A stretch of 64,000 bases of DNA from JBALVT01 sp045110675 (GCA_045110675.1 JBGCGJ010000015.1:82488-146487); one strand, 5' to 3'; shown: positions 37,133 through 46,942, numbered from the stretch's first letter. Made by a program: numbers and translations. The notes: a model not told the origin generated them from the letters alone.

Positions 37133-38278
37133 GTGAAGGTTCTACTGCTTTCGGCCTACGCCGCTCAGAGCCACATCTACTGGCAGCGACAATTGTTGCG
37201 GCTCTTTCCCGATTGGCAATGGCAGGATTTGTCACTGCCGCCGCGGCATTTTAGCTGGCGCGTACGAGGCAACCCTCTTTACTGGTCCGTCGCTGAACGC
37301 GAGACCTTGAATAGGGAATATGACCTGGTGCTGGCGACGTCAATGGTGGATTTGGCTACTTTGCGAGGTTTGGTCCCCAATCTCGCAACGATACCAACTG
37401 TTGTCTACTTCCACGAAAATCAATTTGCCTATCCTGCGGGCGCAGGTGACCGAAATTTGCTTGAGCCGCAGATGGTGAGTTTGTATTCGGGCATGGCCGC
37501 TGATCACCTGCTGTTTAACTCGCACTACAATCGCGACAGCTTTATGCAGGGTTGCCAGGCGATGTTGGTTCGATTTCCCGACAAGGTGCCCACAACAGTT
37601 GTCGAATCCCTGAGAGGAAAGTCTTCGGTAATTCCAGTACCTATTGAGAACGTCGATCCTGAAGTGCCGGTTAGCTCGGGAGTTTGGCTACGCGAAGATA
37701 AAATGAAAACCCCTCACCCCATTCGCATCGCTTGGGTGGGGCGCTTTGAATTCGACAAAGGTGGTGATGGATTATTGCTGGCCCTGCGACAGCTGGAAAA
37801 GTCCGGCCTGAATTACGCTCTGGCAGTTATCGGGCAGCGCTTCAGAAATTCACCCGCCGCCTTTGAGGCCATCAGCGAATCCTTTAGTCATCGCTTAGTG
37901 CAATTTGGCTTCGTAGAAAGTGCAGAAACTTATCGGCAAATTCTCGCCGAGGCAGATATCGTTTTATCGACTGCACTGCACGAGTTCCAGGGCTTGGCCT
38001 TATTGGAGGCAGTTCGCGAAGGTTGTATACCGGTAGTGCCAGATCGCCTGGTGTATCCGGAGATCTATTCTAGCGAATACCGATACCCCTCAAACCCTGA
38101 AAACCCTGACCTCGAGGCACTAGGTGCCGCACAGTTGGTGCTTTCTCTGGTTGAACAAATCCGTGCCTGTGAAGTGAATACTCCGAATATCTCCGCTTTT
38201 TTTGGGGACGAAATCGGCTCACGTTATCGCGCGGTATTTGAATCCATTGCTTCGTCCGGATCACTGCCTACCCCGTAG
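37133..38278 (+). CDS. Glycosyltransferase, tRNA-queuosine mannosyltransferase-like (DUF3524)
   Basis: 381 residues from a GTG start. The N-terminal domain (LLLSAYAAQSHIYWQRQL, LPPRHFSWRVRGNPLYW at ~40-56, LVLATSMVDLATLRGLVP at ~67, PTVVYFHENQFAYP at ~88) is diagnostic of the DUF3524/GTDC1 family, whose vertebrate member mannosylates queuosine in tRNA-Asp. The C-terminal half is a GT4-type domain (RIAWVGRFEFDKGGDGLL, ~197; ALHEFQGLALLEAVREG, ~281). In bacteria the acceptor is presumed to be tRNA queuosine. It precedes trpS by about 55 bp. Confidence 0.85.
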   Translation: MKVLLLSAYAAQSHIYWQRQLLRLFPDWQWQDLSLPPRHFSWRVRGNPLYWSVAERETLNREYDLVLATSMVDLATLRGLVPNLATIPTVVYFHENQFAYPAGAGDRNLLEPQMVSLYSGMAADHLLFNSHYNRDSFMQGCQAMLVRFPDKVPTTVVESLRGKSSVIPVPIENVDPEVPVSSGVWLREDKMKTPHPIRIAWVGRFEFDKGGDGLLLALRQLEKSGLNYALAVIGQRFRNSPAAFEAISESFSHRLVQFGFVESAETYRQILAEADIVLSTALHEFQGLALLEAVREGCIPVVPDRLVYPEIYSSEYRYPSNPENPDLEALGAAQLVLSLVEQIRACEVNTPNISAFFGDEIGSRYRAVFESIASSGSLPTP

Positions 38279-38333
38279 CCATTCTAAATCAATCCCCGTA
38301 TCATTAGCGCCTTTTTTAGGGCTTCGGAATTTC

Positions 38334-39341
38334 ATGGAAAAGCAACGCGTTCTAACAGGGATTACCACCTCAGGAACTCCGCATTTGGGTAACTATGTGG
38401 GTGCCATTCGACCTGCCATCGTCGCTTCGCGGGGGGATTCCGTGGAGTCTTTCCTGTTCATGGCCGATTACCACGCACTGATTAAGAATCAGGCTCCCGA
38501 GCAGGTGAAACAATCGAGTAAGGAAATTGCCGCCGCATGGCTGGCTCTGGGGCTGGATACTGAGCGGGCGGTCTTTTATCGCCAATCTGACATACCCGAG
38601 ATACCAGAACTCACCTGGATACTGACCTGCAACGCCGCAAAAGGCCTGATGAATAGGGCCCATGCCTACAAGGCGGCTGTCCAGCACAATGAAGAGAACG
38701 GCGAAGATCCGGATTTTGGAATCACCATGGGTCTATTTTCTTACCCGGTGTTAATGGCGGCTGACATTTTGATGTTCAATGCCCATAAAATTCCCGTCGG
38801 TCGAGATCAGATTCAACATGTTGAAATGGCCCGTGACATCGCCCAGCGTTTTAATCACAACTTTGCTGATGTGTTTACTCTTCCCGAGGCTGCGGTGGAT
38901 GACAATGTGGCTGTTTTGCAGGGTTTGGACGGACGCAAGATGAGTAAGAGTTACAATAATACGATTCCGCTTTTTGTTTCATCCAAGCAACTTCGCAAGG
39001 CCATCAATAAAGTCAAAACTAATCTTCTGGAACCTGGCGAGCCGAAAGATCCTGATGATTCAACGGTGTTTCAATTGTGGTCCGCTTTTGCCTCCGAGTC
39101 CGAAATCAGTAGAATGCGAGAGGAGTTCGCCAATGGCATCGCTTGGGGGGAGGCTAAAAAGCAACTGTTTGAAATGATTGATGAGGAATTGTCCCCGGCT
39201 AGAGAGCGCTATCTGGAACTGATGGATGATCCCGGCCACATTGAAACGGTATTGAAGCGCGGTGCCGAACGCGCCAGGGAGCAAAGTGCGCCTCTTATGG
39301 CTAAAGTTCGCGAAGCGGTTGGCATTGCTCCGATGTCTTAA
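38334..39341 (+). CDS. trpS: Tryptophanyl-tRNA synthetase
   Basis: 335 residues from ATG 38334 (MEKQRVLTG). The class I signature HLGNYVGAIRP (~17, HIGH-like TPHLGN) and KMSKS (~199, GRKMSKSYNN) are present, with GRDQIQHVEMARDIAQRF at ~157. Length matches the bacterial family. The reading frame stays open upstream to 38202, but those residues overlap the glycosyltransferase gene and are not family-like. Confidence 0.96.
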   Translation: MEKQRVLTGITTSGTPHLGNYVGAIRPAIVASRGDSVESFLFMADYHALIKNQAPEQVKQSSKEIAAAWLALGLDTERAVFYRQSDIPEIPELTWILTCNAAKGLMNRAHAYKAAVQHNEENGEDPDFGITMGLFSYPVLMAADILMFNAHKIPVGRDQIQHVEMARDIAQRFNHNFADVFTLPEAAVDDNVAVLQGLDGRKMSKSYNNTIPLFVSSKQLRKAINKVKTNLLEPGEPKDPDDSTVFQLWSAFASESEISRMREEFANGIAWGEAKKQLFEMIDEELSPARERYLELMDDPGHIETVLKRGAERAREQSAPLMAKVREAVGIAPMS

Positions 39342-39347
39342 GCTGGC

Positions 39348-41417
39348 TTAGCCACCGCCAAGCTGATAGCTCAATTCAATATAGGCACCCATCGGTTGGC
39401 CGACAAAGTAGCGGTAGTTACCAAAACCAAAGTCCGCACGTTCGGCGTAGTCTTCATCGGTCAGGTTAGTCACTCGTAAACCGGCGGAAAGTCGCTTGCC
39501 AAGTTTTCCAGTGACTCTCAGATTCAATAGAGAGTGACCATCGTATTCGTGTTGGTTGTCGGGCTCCAGATAGTAGGAGTCCAGGTAAACCCACTCCAGT
39601 TCTGCTCGGCCATCTCTTCTGCTCAGCTCTGAAAAGTCCCAAATCAACCTGGCGGACCCAAAAAAGTTGGGCGCAGTATCGATGTCGTTTCCCTTGATGT
39701 CGCTTCTGCTACCGAGCAGCGATACTTGGCTATCGTATTCATGCTGTGCAAAGCTTGCATCCACGGACACCTGCCAACGGTTTGTGATCGGGTAGTCTAA
39801 GGATACGTCGATTCCCCGGTGAGTCGTCTTGGCGCCGCTTACGTTTTGCCGATTGGCGTCCTGGAAAATAACCTCGTCCTTGTTCATGGAAAAGGCGGAG
39901 ACGTCGTAGTGTAACCCCCCCAAAGTCTGGCCGCGGACGCCCAACTCTGCGCTGGTGATCTCTTCCGAATCCAGGTCGGCGACGCTCTGTCCGGACTGCA
40001 GCCGATACAGTTCAGTCGTCTGCGGAGCCCGAAAACCTTTGGCAAACCTGAAATACCCATAGTGAGAGGGGGTGAAGGCATAACTGGCACCGGCATTCAA
40101 ACTCCAATCGGTAAAATCGTCATCGCGATCTGCGGGCCGGAAAAAGCGGCAGGCAGATGCCTCGGGCGCGCAGGCGGAACCATCTTCAGTGCGATTGTCG
40201 TATTCGTAGCGTGTGTGTTCCAGCCTGGCCCCTGTCGTTAATTCCCAGCGATCACCCAGCGATTTATGTAGCTGGCTGTATAAAGCAGAAACGGTGGCGT
40301 CCACCTGATAATCGTAGTGTACTCCGCGAGGCTGATTGGGACTGAAGTCCTCGGCCTGGGTTTCTTTAAGCCAACCGTCTGTGTACTCCAAATCGACGCC
40401 GTTGATCCAGGTATAGTTTTCACCTTGTGTCTCTACGGAACTGCGCACCCCGATGCTTTGATGGCCGTTTTCTTCCAGGGGTTGCCAGGGTAAAAAGTGC
40501 TGAAGAAATTGCATTTCGTTGTCGCGAAGATAGGGCGTAATCGTCAGTCGATTGCTATCGTTGAGATTCCAACTGAAACTGCTTTGTAGCCGCATGGACC
40601 ATGCGTCGCGAAACGCCTCTGGGTTGGGATTGCTCCGCTTGAGGCGGTTGTCTTCGAAGGCATCTTCACCCTGAACAAAGCCTGATGTTTCCTGATTGAG
40701 ATTCGAGTAGTCGAAAATAGTTTTTGTATCCACTGTGTCACCAGAGAAGTCGTGGCGCAGTGTGACTTTCTGCTGATCATAGCCGGCGTTGTCTTTGTAT
40801 CCGCCGTCGCTGGTGCCATTGAGGTTGATGGTAACGCCATGTTGCCCCATTGTATTGCTGTAGCGGTATCTCGCTCGATAGAAATCGTTGGGGCCAGCCT
40901 CGACAGCAATCCGGTTATCTTCAAAGGTCGTCGGTGAACGAGAGAGTATATTGATAACTCCGTGCATGGCGTTTGAACCATACAGAGCTGTCGCCGGACC
41001 TTTTATCACTTCGACTCGTTCGGCCTGTTCAGCGTTGGCATCGAACAACTGATTAACATTGCAAAAACCGGGCGCGCGTAAACTAATCCCATCACTGGCG
41101 GTAAAAAAAGCACCACAGCTTCCGGAACCCGTTAAAACCGGTGAGCGAAGTGAGACAAGGCTCTCCTGCCCATTCCCCCTGCTAATCCAGGCACCAGCAA
41201 CTCGTTGCATCAACTCGTTGATGTGTACCGCGCCCGTGAGGTCTAGTGCCTCCGTGTCAACAACAGACCAGGACAGCGCTATGCTCGATGCGTTGGTCTC
41301 TTCTCTGGTGGCGGTGACAAGAGTTTGCTCCAGGAATTTTTCCTGTGCGAAGCCAGTGGTAGAAAGCGATAGCAGACTTGCCGCCAGTCCTAGTATAGGG
41401 CGGAGAGTGGGGGGCAT
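39348..41417 (-). CDS. TonB-dependent outer-membrane receptor
   Basis: 689 residues with signal peptide (to TTGFA). A TonB-box-like stretch (TLVTATREE, ~32), plug domain (HINELMQRVAGAWISRG, ~63; VEVIKGPATALYGSNAMHGVINILS, ~133) and a 22-strand-type barrel follow. Two cysteines in the plug (SGSCGAFF and PGFCNV) may form a disulfide loop. The C-terminus ends YQLGGG, not the usual terminal Phe. Substrate unknown; it lies 97 bp downstream of the truncated haemoglobin gene on the same strand, which loosely suggests iron or haem. Confidence 0.9.
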   Translation of the reverse strand: MPPTLRPILGLAASLLSLSTTGFAQEKFLEQTLVTATREETNASSIALSWSVVDTEALDLTGAVHINELMQRVAGAWISRGNGQESLVSLRSPVLTGSGSCGAFFTASDGISLRAPGFCNVNQLFDANAEQAERVEVIKGPATALYGSNAMHGVINILSRSPTTFEDNRIAVEAGPNDFYRARYRYSNTMGQHGVTINLNGTSDGGYKDNAGYDQQKVTLRHDFSGDTVDTKTIFDYSNLNQETSGFVQGEDAFEDNRLKRSNPNPEAFRDAWSMRLQSSFSWNLNDSNRLTITPYLRDNEMQFLQHFLPWQPLEENGHQSIGVRSSVETQGENYTWINGVDLEYTDGWLKETQAEDFSPNQPRGVHYDYQVDATVSALYSQLHKSLGDRWELTTGARLEHTRYEYDNRTEDGSACAPEASACRFFRPADRDDDFTDWSLNAGASYAFTPSHYGYFRFAKGFRAPQTTELYRLQSGQSVADLDSEEITSAELGVRGQTLGGLHYDVSAFSMNKDEVIFQDANRQNVSGAKTTHRGIDVSLDYPITNRWQVSVDASFAQHEYDSQVSLLGSRSDIKGNDIDTAPNFFGSARLIWDFSELSRRDGRAELEWVYLDSYYLEPDNQHEYDGHSLLNLRVTGKLGKRLSAGLRVTNLTDEDYAERADFGFGNYRYFVGQPMGAYIELSYQLGGG

Positions 41418-41514
41418 TGCGATAAAATCCAGATTTTGAAGTTGTGCGGAATTGTACAGTGTTCCGTTACATGTCTATAGCCTGCGCCCATAAAAGTGAG
41501 TGTAGATAAAGAAA

Positions 41515-41943
41515 CTAACCCGCAGCGATAATATTCGAATTTGTAGCGGCTGCGCTTACCCCTTCGCGGTTGCGAACGGCATCGGCAATTCGAAACATGG
41601 GCACTTTCAGCATTTCTACCAACTCCTCACTGGCGTTTATTTTTTCCAGCGCTTTGTCCATACACATCAGCCACTGATCTCTCTCATCGGGGCCGATATG
41701 GTAGTGCTCGTGGGGGGAGGTCATGCAAACTGTGCCATATTTCTCTGAGTAGATGGGGGGACCGCCCATCCACCCGGTTAGATACTCGGCCAATTTGAGT
41801 TTCATCGGACCAAGATCTTCTGCGTGCATGGCGCGCACTCCTGCAGCTTCAGGCAGGGTATCCATAATGTCGTAAAAGGCGTTACTAAGTTCTTGTATGC
41901 CATCCTCTCGAAGGATTTGGAAGGGAGTTTGCGCCTCGGTCAT
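41515..41943 (-). CDS. Group II truncated haemoglobin
   Basis: 142 residues. LAEYLTGWMGGPPIYSEKYG (~51-70) and PHEHYHIGPDERDQWLMCM (~76-94) are diagnostic of group II 2/2 globins; the proximal His falls in HEHYHIG and the conserved Trp in RDQWLMCM. Members bind O2 or react with NO or peroxide. It lies between pldA and the TonB-dependent receptor on one strand and may be co-transcribed. Confidence 0.88.
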   Translation of the reverse strand: MTEAQTPFQILREDGIQELSNAFYDIMDTLPEAAGVRAMHAEDLGPMKLKLAEYLTGWMGGPPIYSEKYGTVCMTSPHEHYHIGPDERDQWLMCMDKALEKINASEELVEMLKVPMFRIADAVRNREGVSAAATNSNIIAAG

Positions 41944-42034
41944 ATTGTGGGTCTCAAAAGGTTTGTGTGAGCCATCGTACTTGGCCAGTCTAGCTCGTTT
42001 ACCCCGTGTTGTGCCATGAGATTGGCGAACGCCA

Positions 42035-43063
42035 CTACAGCAGGTCCGTCATGGCGACGCCAATGCCTATGCGGTTAGACACGTGATCATAGTCGATAAG
42101 GCTCTCGCCATAGCCGTTGAAATACTGCACGTAGCCCTTAAAGCGTTTGCTCAAGGGGAAGGTCCAGTCAATCTGGATCGAGCCCTTGTTGTCACTGCGC
42201 AGATTGTTGCGCAAGGTCAGCGCAAATTCCTGTTGGTTCCACTTCCATACGCCCTGTAAATCACCGTAGCCGTAGTAATCGTACAAGCGCGGGTTGTCGT
42301 CATCTTCCTCGCTTTCCGGGATGCGATACCAGGCTCGGACATTCATAGTCATCCTGTCTCGCTCAAACACCGCGCCTGCGATAACACGGTTCCAGCTGCG
42401 AGAGATTAAATCTCCCCCTCGCCCGTTGGACTGATGGTTTAGCGTCAGTCCCAACTGCGTGTTGGTGAAACCCCAAAACTGCCAATCGTTTTCGATGGTC
42501 AGTGTGGCTTCCGGTTGATAGTTGGTTTCGCGAAAGGGAGATGACTCCTCCGTGTTGTATAGCTGCCACCAGTTTTCCTGGGTGTAGGCCACCCATAAGT
42601 TTGTGCCTTCGCCCAGAATATCTGCCCAGGCGAGTGCCTTAAAGCTGATTTGAAACTTGGCCTCGTAATCATCCATCTCCGCTTCGGGATAGATACTTGT
42701 CCAGATCTCGTCGTTGATATCCGAGTTGAAAGTCACCGGTAGCAGATAATTTCTTCGATGCGGGGTAATGACCCAAGGGTTTTCGGCAGCGGCTTTTTCT
42801 TCCCTCGTACGTTCCTCAAACAGCAGCCTGGCGGGTGCCGGACTATCCTCGGCAATGGTCTGTGGCTGTAGTGGTTCAGTAACGAGCGTGTTGCTGGCCG
42901 GCGCGGGGCGAGCGAGACGGTCATAACATTCCAGGCGCTGGAGATCGTCTTCGATCCCTGTGCACTCTTCGAGGCCGAGAGCTGAGCTGTGCCCGGGCAG
43001 CAGGAAAAGACCAGCTACAACAGCACCCATAGAGATTTTTTTATCCGGTCGAATAGCGCTCAA
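42035..43063 (-). CDS. pldA: Outer-membrane phospholipase A1
   Basis: 342 residues with N-terminal signal peptide (to SSALG). The OMPLA active site LNHQSNGRGGDLISRSWNR is visible at ~207-225 with catalytic His, Ser and Asn in place; the barrel begins at YLLPVTFNSDIN (~106) and ends VSNRIGIGVAMTDLL. It hydrolyses misplaced phospholipids when dimerised by Ca2+. The insertion of ~70 residues between signal and barrel (acidic, Pro-rich) is longer than in E. coli PldA. Confidence 0.92.
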   Translation of the reverse strand: MSAIRPDKKISMGAVVAGLFLLPGHSSALGLEECTGIEDDLQRLECYDRLARPAPASNTLVTEPLQPQTIAEDSPAPARLLFEERTREEKAAAENPWVITPHRRNYLLPVTFNSDINDEIWTSIYPEAEMDDYEAKFQISFKALAWADILGEGTNLWVAYTQENWWQLYNTEESSPFRETNYQPEATLTIENDWQFWGFTNTQLGLTLNHQSNGRGGDLISRSWNRVIAGAVFERDRMTMNVRAWYRIPESEEDDDNPRLYDYYGYGDLQGVWKWNQQEFALTLRNNLRSDNKGSIQIDWTFPLSKRFKGYVQYFNGYGESLIDYDHVSNRIGIGVAMTDLL

Positions 43064-43140
43064 TTTACCACTTCTTTGAATTGTTTCCTGACAGGGGCGA
43101 TCTTAGAGTAACTTCCAACCGGGGGCAATCCGCATAAGGA

Positions 43141-43168
43141 TTGTGAATCTGGTGTAGCGAGATACTAT
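43141..43168 (+). promoter_or_regulatory. Candidate sigma-70 promoter of purC
   Basis: TTGTGA (43141-43146) and TACTAT (43163-43168) are separated by 16 bases. Each is a partial match to consensus. A perfect 12-nt palindrome CCGCAGCTGCGG (43184-43195) lies just downstream in the putative leader. Weak evidence from sequence alone. Confidence 0.35.
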
Positions 43169-43277
43169 TCTGCTAGAATTCCACCGCAGCTGCGGCGGAG
43201 CGCCGTTGTTACGCGCCGTTAATAATCGAAAGACCCGATTTTATTCTACACTAAAAACCCCAAAACAGGACATAGCT

Positions 43278-44381
43278 ATGAGTCTTGCCGACACAGTATT
43301 GGCCATAAACAATGATCTACCCATCCGTACCGACGCACCGGTTCACAGCGGTAAAGTGCGCTCCGTTTACTGGTTAACGGAAGCCGACAGCGCACGACTA
43401 ATTGCCTCAAGAGGCTACGACGTGGCCGCGGATGCACCGCTAGCCATCATGGTCATTAGCGACAGAATCTCCGCCTTCGAATGTATCTGGCGAGGGGAAG
43501 ACGGAATGGCTGGGGTGCCTGGCAAGGGCGCTGCGCTAAACGCAATTTCCAATCACTGGTTCGAGCTGTTCAAGCAACAGGGTCTGGCCGAGAGCCATAT
43601 TCTGGAGATACCTCACCCCTTTGTCTGGATTGTTCAAAAAGCCAGACCGGTGATGATCGAAGCAATCGCAAGAAACTATATTACCGGCTCTATGTGGCGA
43701 TCCTATGCCAAAGGCGAGCGAGATTTTTGTGGCATTAGAATTCCAGATGGCCTCGAACGTGATCAGAAGCTGAATGAGTTACTGATCACTCCTTCGACTA
43801 AAGGCATACTGGAAGGTATTCCCGGGGTTCCCGCCGCAGACGATGTAAATATCAGTCGCACTGATATCGTAAACAATTATGAGGCGTTTAAGTTCCGTTC
43901 AGTCGAGGATATCGCGCGCTATGAAACACTGCTGACGGAGGGCTTTAATACCATTAGTAACGCTCTGGAGAATCTGGACCAAATTTTCGTGGATACCAAA
44001 TTTGAGTTTGGCTATGTCACGGATAAATCGGGACACGAAAAGCTCATTTACATGGATGAAGTGGGAACACCGGATTCCTCGCGAATCTGGGACGGTAGCG
44101 CTTACAAAGAGGGTAAAATCGTTGAAAATTCCAAAGAAGGTTTCCGGCAAATGCTTCTCGCTCATTTTCCCGACCCCGATATTTTGTTGAATAAAGCGCG
44201 CATGCCTGAACGTGAAGCATTGGCCGCCGAGAATGAGTTGCCGATATCTGTGCTGATGGCGGTCTCCGAGACTTACAGGGGTATTGCAGAGAAGATAACC
44301 GGTGTGAAACTGGAATTATCTCACAATCCCAAGGCGGAGATTATTCAAATTTTGCGAGAAGATTTTGATCTGATTCAATGA
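43278..44381 (+). CDS. purC: SAICAR synthase, long form
   Basis: 367 residues from ATG 43278; an upstream in-frame start at 43206 is less likely. ATP-grasp-like motifs: HSGKVRSVYWL (~24), MVISDRISAFECIW (~56), EAIARNYITGSMWRSY (~130) and FVDTKFEFGYV near 240, with MDEVGTPDSSRIWD near 262. This is the ~367-residue variety known from Vibrio and relatives, longer than the ~237-residue E. coli PurC. Purine biosynthesis step from CAIR and aspartate. Confidence 0.95.
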   Translation: MSLADTVLAINNDLPIRTDAPVHSGKVRSVYWLTEADSARLIASRGYDVAADAPLAIMVISDRISAFECIWRGEDGMAGVPGKGAALNAISNHWFELFKQQGLAESHILEIPHPFVWIVQKARPVMIEAIARNYITGSMWRSYAKGERDFCGIRIPDGLERDQKLNELLITPSTKGILEGIPGVPAADDVNISRTDIVNNYEAFKFRSVEDIARYETLLTEGFNTISNALENLDQIFVDTKFEFGYVTDKSGHEKLIYMDEVGTPDSSRIWDGSAYKEGKIVENSKEGFRQMLLAHFPDPDILLNKARMPEREALAAENELPISVLMAVSETYRGIAEKITGVKLELSHNPKAEIIQILREDFDLIQ

Positions 44382-44521
44382 AGAAATTGACTGATAGGCG
44401 CACAATTACTGTGCGGACGAGTTCCATTCGAGAATAAGCGAATCAGAGAATTGACCAACTCCGTTTCCTAATCGCCCGTTGAGAAATTGCTGTTTCTCCA
44501 CTTCACGTTTGATTGTGTAAA

Positions 44522-44549
44522 TTGCAAATATGAGGTTTGCGAGTATAGT
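44522..44549 (+). promoter_or_regulatory. Candidate sigma-70 promoter of the DUF3313 lipoprotein gene
   Basis: TTGCAA (44522-44527) and TATAGT (44544-44549) with a 16-base spacer, 40 bp upstream of the ATG at 44590. A good ribosome-binding site (GTGGAGGTATTCCAA) precedes the start. Confidence 0.45.
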
Positions 44550-44589
44550 CTGAACGGCATCGTCAACCCGTCAAGTGGAGGTATTCCAA

Positions 44590-45273
44590 ATGAATCTTAC
44601 AATCAAGCTTGGAGCATTGGCATCAACTTTTGCTGTCGTATTCATTTCGGCCTGCTCGAATGTGAACACAGCCTCAACTGCCGAGCAGGTAGACGGTCTT
44701 ACCCTGGTGCCGGACACTCAGTTCAAGGAGTTTTATCGTAAGTCTGGTGCGGACTTATCGAGTTACAGAAAAATAGAAATCGAGCCGTGTAAAGTCAGTT
44801 TCAGAAAAAACTGGCAGCGAGATCAGAACAGCCATCGTACCGATCTCAGCAGCCGCGTTACTGAGAGTGATGTGACCAGAATATTAGATCGCATGACTGA
44901 TTCGTGCAACGACAAGTTCCATGAGGCCTTTGAGCAAAGTACCGCCTACACGTTAATCGATAGCTCTGAGATCGAAGACTCTGTTCTCATTCTTCGCCCG
45001 TCTATTATAGAACTGGATGTGCACGCGCCGGACTTGCGCGGGGCTGGATTTACCCGAACGTTTACGCGTTCGACGGGTGAAATGACCTTGTCCCTGGATA
45101 TTGTGGATAGCGCCACGGGCGAGGTGATCGCCAGAGCCATTGACCGGCGGCGGGATACTGAAAATCATCAGTTGGAACCTACCGCCAGTGTGAGCAACCA
45201 GGCAGATTTTGATCGTTCGATACGCCGTTGGACGAAGCAGTTGCGCGAAGGTTTGGACCAGGCGACATTGTAG
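44590..45273 (+). CDS. DUF3313-type lipoprotein
   Basis: 227 residues from ATG 44590. The lipobox ISAC (~19-22) predicts a lipid-anchored protein; the residue after the Cys is Ser, so outer-membrane sorting is likely. The body has GLTLVPDTQFKEFYRKSG and ILRPSIIELDVHAPD, similar to the DUF3313 family of small lipoproteins. Function unknown. It lies upstream of the sulfatase gene with a 123-bp gap. Confidence 0.75.
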   Translation: MNLTIKLGALASTFAVVFISACSNVNTASTAEQVDGLTLVPDTQFKEFYRKSGADLSSYRKIEIEPCKVSFRKNWQRDQNSHRTDLSSRVTESDVTRILDRMTDSCNDKFHEAFEQSTAYTLIDSSEIEDSVLILRPSIIELDVHAPDLRGAGFTRTFTRSTGEMTLSLDIVDSATGEVIARAIDRRRDTENHQLEPTASVSNQADFDRSIRRWTKQLREGLDQATL

Positions 45274-45396
45274 TATTGGGACAGCGGTTTCGGCACGACA
45301 GTTGTATCGGACCTACGACTTTCTTGGCCCGCTCCCAGGAAATTACACTACAATGATAAAAACGAAAAATTACTTAACCATCAGGAGATAGCCATA

Positions 45397-46929
45397 GTGA
45401 GAATAATAAGACCCGCTTACCTCACCCTTGTCCTCATCATTTCCCTACTACTGTCGCCGCTACTGCAGGCCGCTGACAAACCCAACATACTCATTATTTG
45501 GGGAGACGATATTGGTATCTGGAATATCAGTCGATACAGTATGGGGCAGATGGGCTACCAAACGCCTAATATAGATAGAGTTGCCAACGAGGGAATGGTT
45601 TTTACGGATTACTACGGCGAGCAGAGCTGCACCGCAGGGCGATCTGCTTTTATCACAGGTCAACACCCCGTCCGCACGGGATTGACCAAGGTAGGAGTTC
45701 CCGGAGCTGAGCTGGGCTTGCAGCCGGAAGATCCCACCCTGGCTCAACTCCTCAAGCCCCTGGGGTATACCAGTGGACATTTTGGTAAAAACCACCTGGG
45801 TGACCAGGATAAGTTTTTGCCCACCAATCATGGCTTTGACGAATTCTTTGGGAATCTGTATCACCTGAACGCTGAAGAAATGCCTGAGGATCCCGACTAC
45901 CCAAAAATACCTGGCTTTCGCGAAAAATTTGGCCCTCGCGGTGTGATACACAGCTACGCAGATGGCAAGATCGAAGATAGTGGGCCGCTCACCCGCAAGC
46001 GGATGGAGACCGTTGATGAAGAGTTTCTCGCTGCATCACTTAAATTTATCGACCGAGCTCATAAAGATAACAAACCTTTCTTTGTCTGGTTTAATTCCAC
46101 CCGTATGCACTATTACACCCATGTGAAGCCAGAGCAGTTAGGTGCCAGTGGGCAGGGGTTTTACAATGATGCAATGCTCGAGCACGATGGCCATGTGGGA
46201 GCCTTGCTGGACAAGCTTGATGACCTGGGGATAGCCGACAACACCATTGTTTTGTACTCGACCGACAACGGGCCGCATTTCAATCAATGGCCGGATGCCG
46301 CCATAACCCCTTTTCGCGGAGAGAAAAACACCAACTGGGAAGGTGGCTACCGGGTACCGGCGATGGTGCGTTGGCCGGGGCAAATAAAATCAGGGTCTAT
46401 TAGTAATCAAGTAATGTCGCACCTGGATTGGGTGCCGACTTTAATGGCTGCAGTCGGCCAGGACAATATCAAAGCTGAACTGAAAAAGGGCAAGAGAGTC
46501 GGTGGCGACAATTTTAAAGTTCACCTGGATGGCTACAACTTCCTGCCATTCTTAACGGCAGCCGAGCCAAGTGGGCCTCGGCGTGAATTTTTCTATTTCA
46601 GTGACGACGGCTTACTCACCTCCGCGAGAGTGGGAGATTGGAAATTTGTCTTCGCCGAGCAGCGAGCGAAGCGCTTCGATGTGTGGCGCGACCCCTTTGT
46701 GACCCTTCGAATTCCAAAAATCTTTCACTTGCGCCGCGATCCCTTCGAGCGCGCTGATACCGATTCCAATAGTTACAATCTGTGGTGGGACAAGAAGGTG
46801 GGTTCGGTTGCAATGCTGGGCCTAAGTGCGGTCACTGAGTTCGTGACTTCCCTACACCAGTTTCCACCGCGTCAGCGTCCGGCGACGTTTACTGTGGATC
46901 AGATCATGGAAACCGTGAACAAAAAATAG
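45397..46929 (+). CDS. Type I sulfatase (arylsulfatase-like), exported
   Basis: 510 residues from a GTG start with a good ribosome-binding site (CAGGAGATAGCC). A signal peptide ends near LLQAA. The formylglycine motif CTAGRSAF (~79; C-x-A-x-R type) marks a Cys-type sulfatase requiring a formylglycine-generating enzyme. NILIIWGDDIGIWN (~29) and STDNGPHFNQWPD (~286) supply metal ligands. Substrate unknown; a preference for sulfated glycans or aryl sulfates cannot be read from sequence. Convergent with the cupin gene. Confidence 0.92.
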   Translation: MRIIRPAYLTLVLIISLLLSPLLQAADKPNILIIWGDDIGIWNISRYSMGQMGYQTPNIDRVANEGMVFTDYYGEQSCTAGRSAFITGQHPVRTGLTKVGVPGAELGLQPEDPTLAQLLKPLGYTSGHFGKNHLGDQDKFLPTNHGFDEFFGNLYHLNAEEMPEDPDYPKIPGFREKFGPRGVIHSYADGKIEDSGPLTRKRMETVDEEFLAASLKFIDRAHKDNKPFFVWFNSTRMHYYTHVKPEQLGASGQGFYNDAMLEHDGHVGALLDKLDDLGIADNTIVLYSTDNGPHFNQWPDAAITPFRGEKNTNWEGGYRVPAMVRWPGQIKSGSISNQVMSHLDWVPTLMAAVGQDNIKAELKKGKRVGGDNFKVHLDGYNFLPFLTAAEPSGPRREFFYFSDDGLLTSARVGDWKFVFAEQRAKRFDVWRDPFVTLRIPKIFHLRRDPFERADTDSNSYNLWWDKKVGSVAMLGLSAVTEFVTSLHQFPPRQRPATFTVDQIMETVNKK

Positions 46930-46942
46930 CCGGAGAATCTAA

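Noticed and set aside
43184..43195. 12-nt palindrome CCGCAGCTGCGG upstream of purC as a purine riboswitch or operator
   Set aside because: No riboswitch core is visible and the palindrome does not match the PurR box; recorded only as part of the leader.
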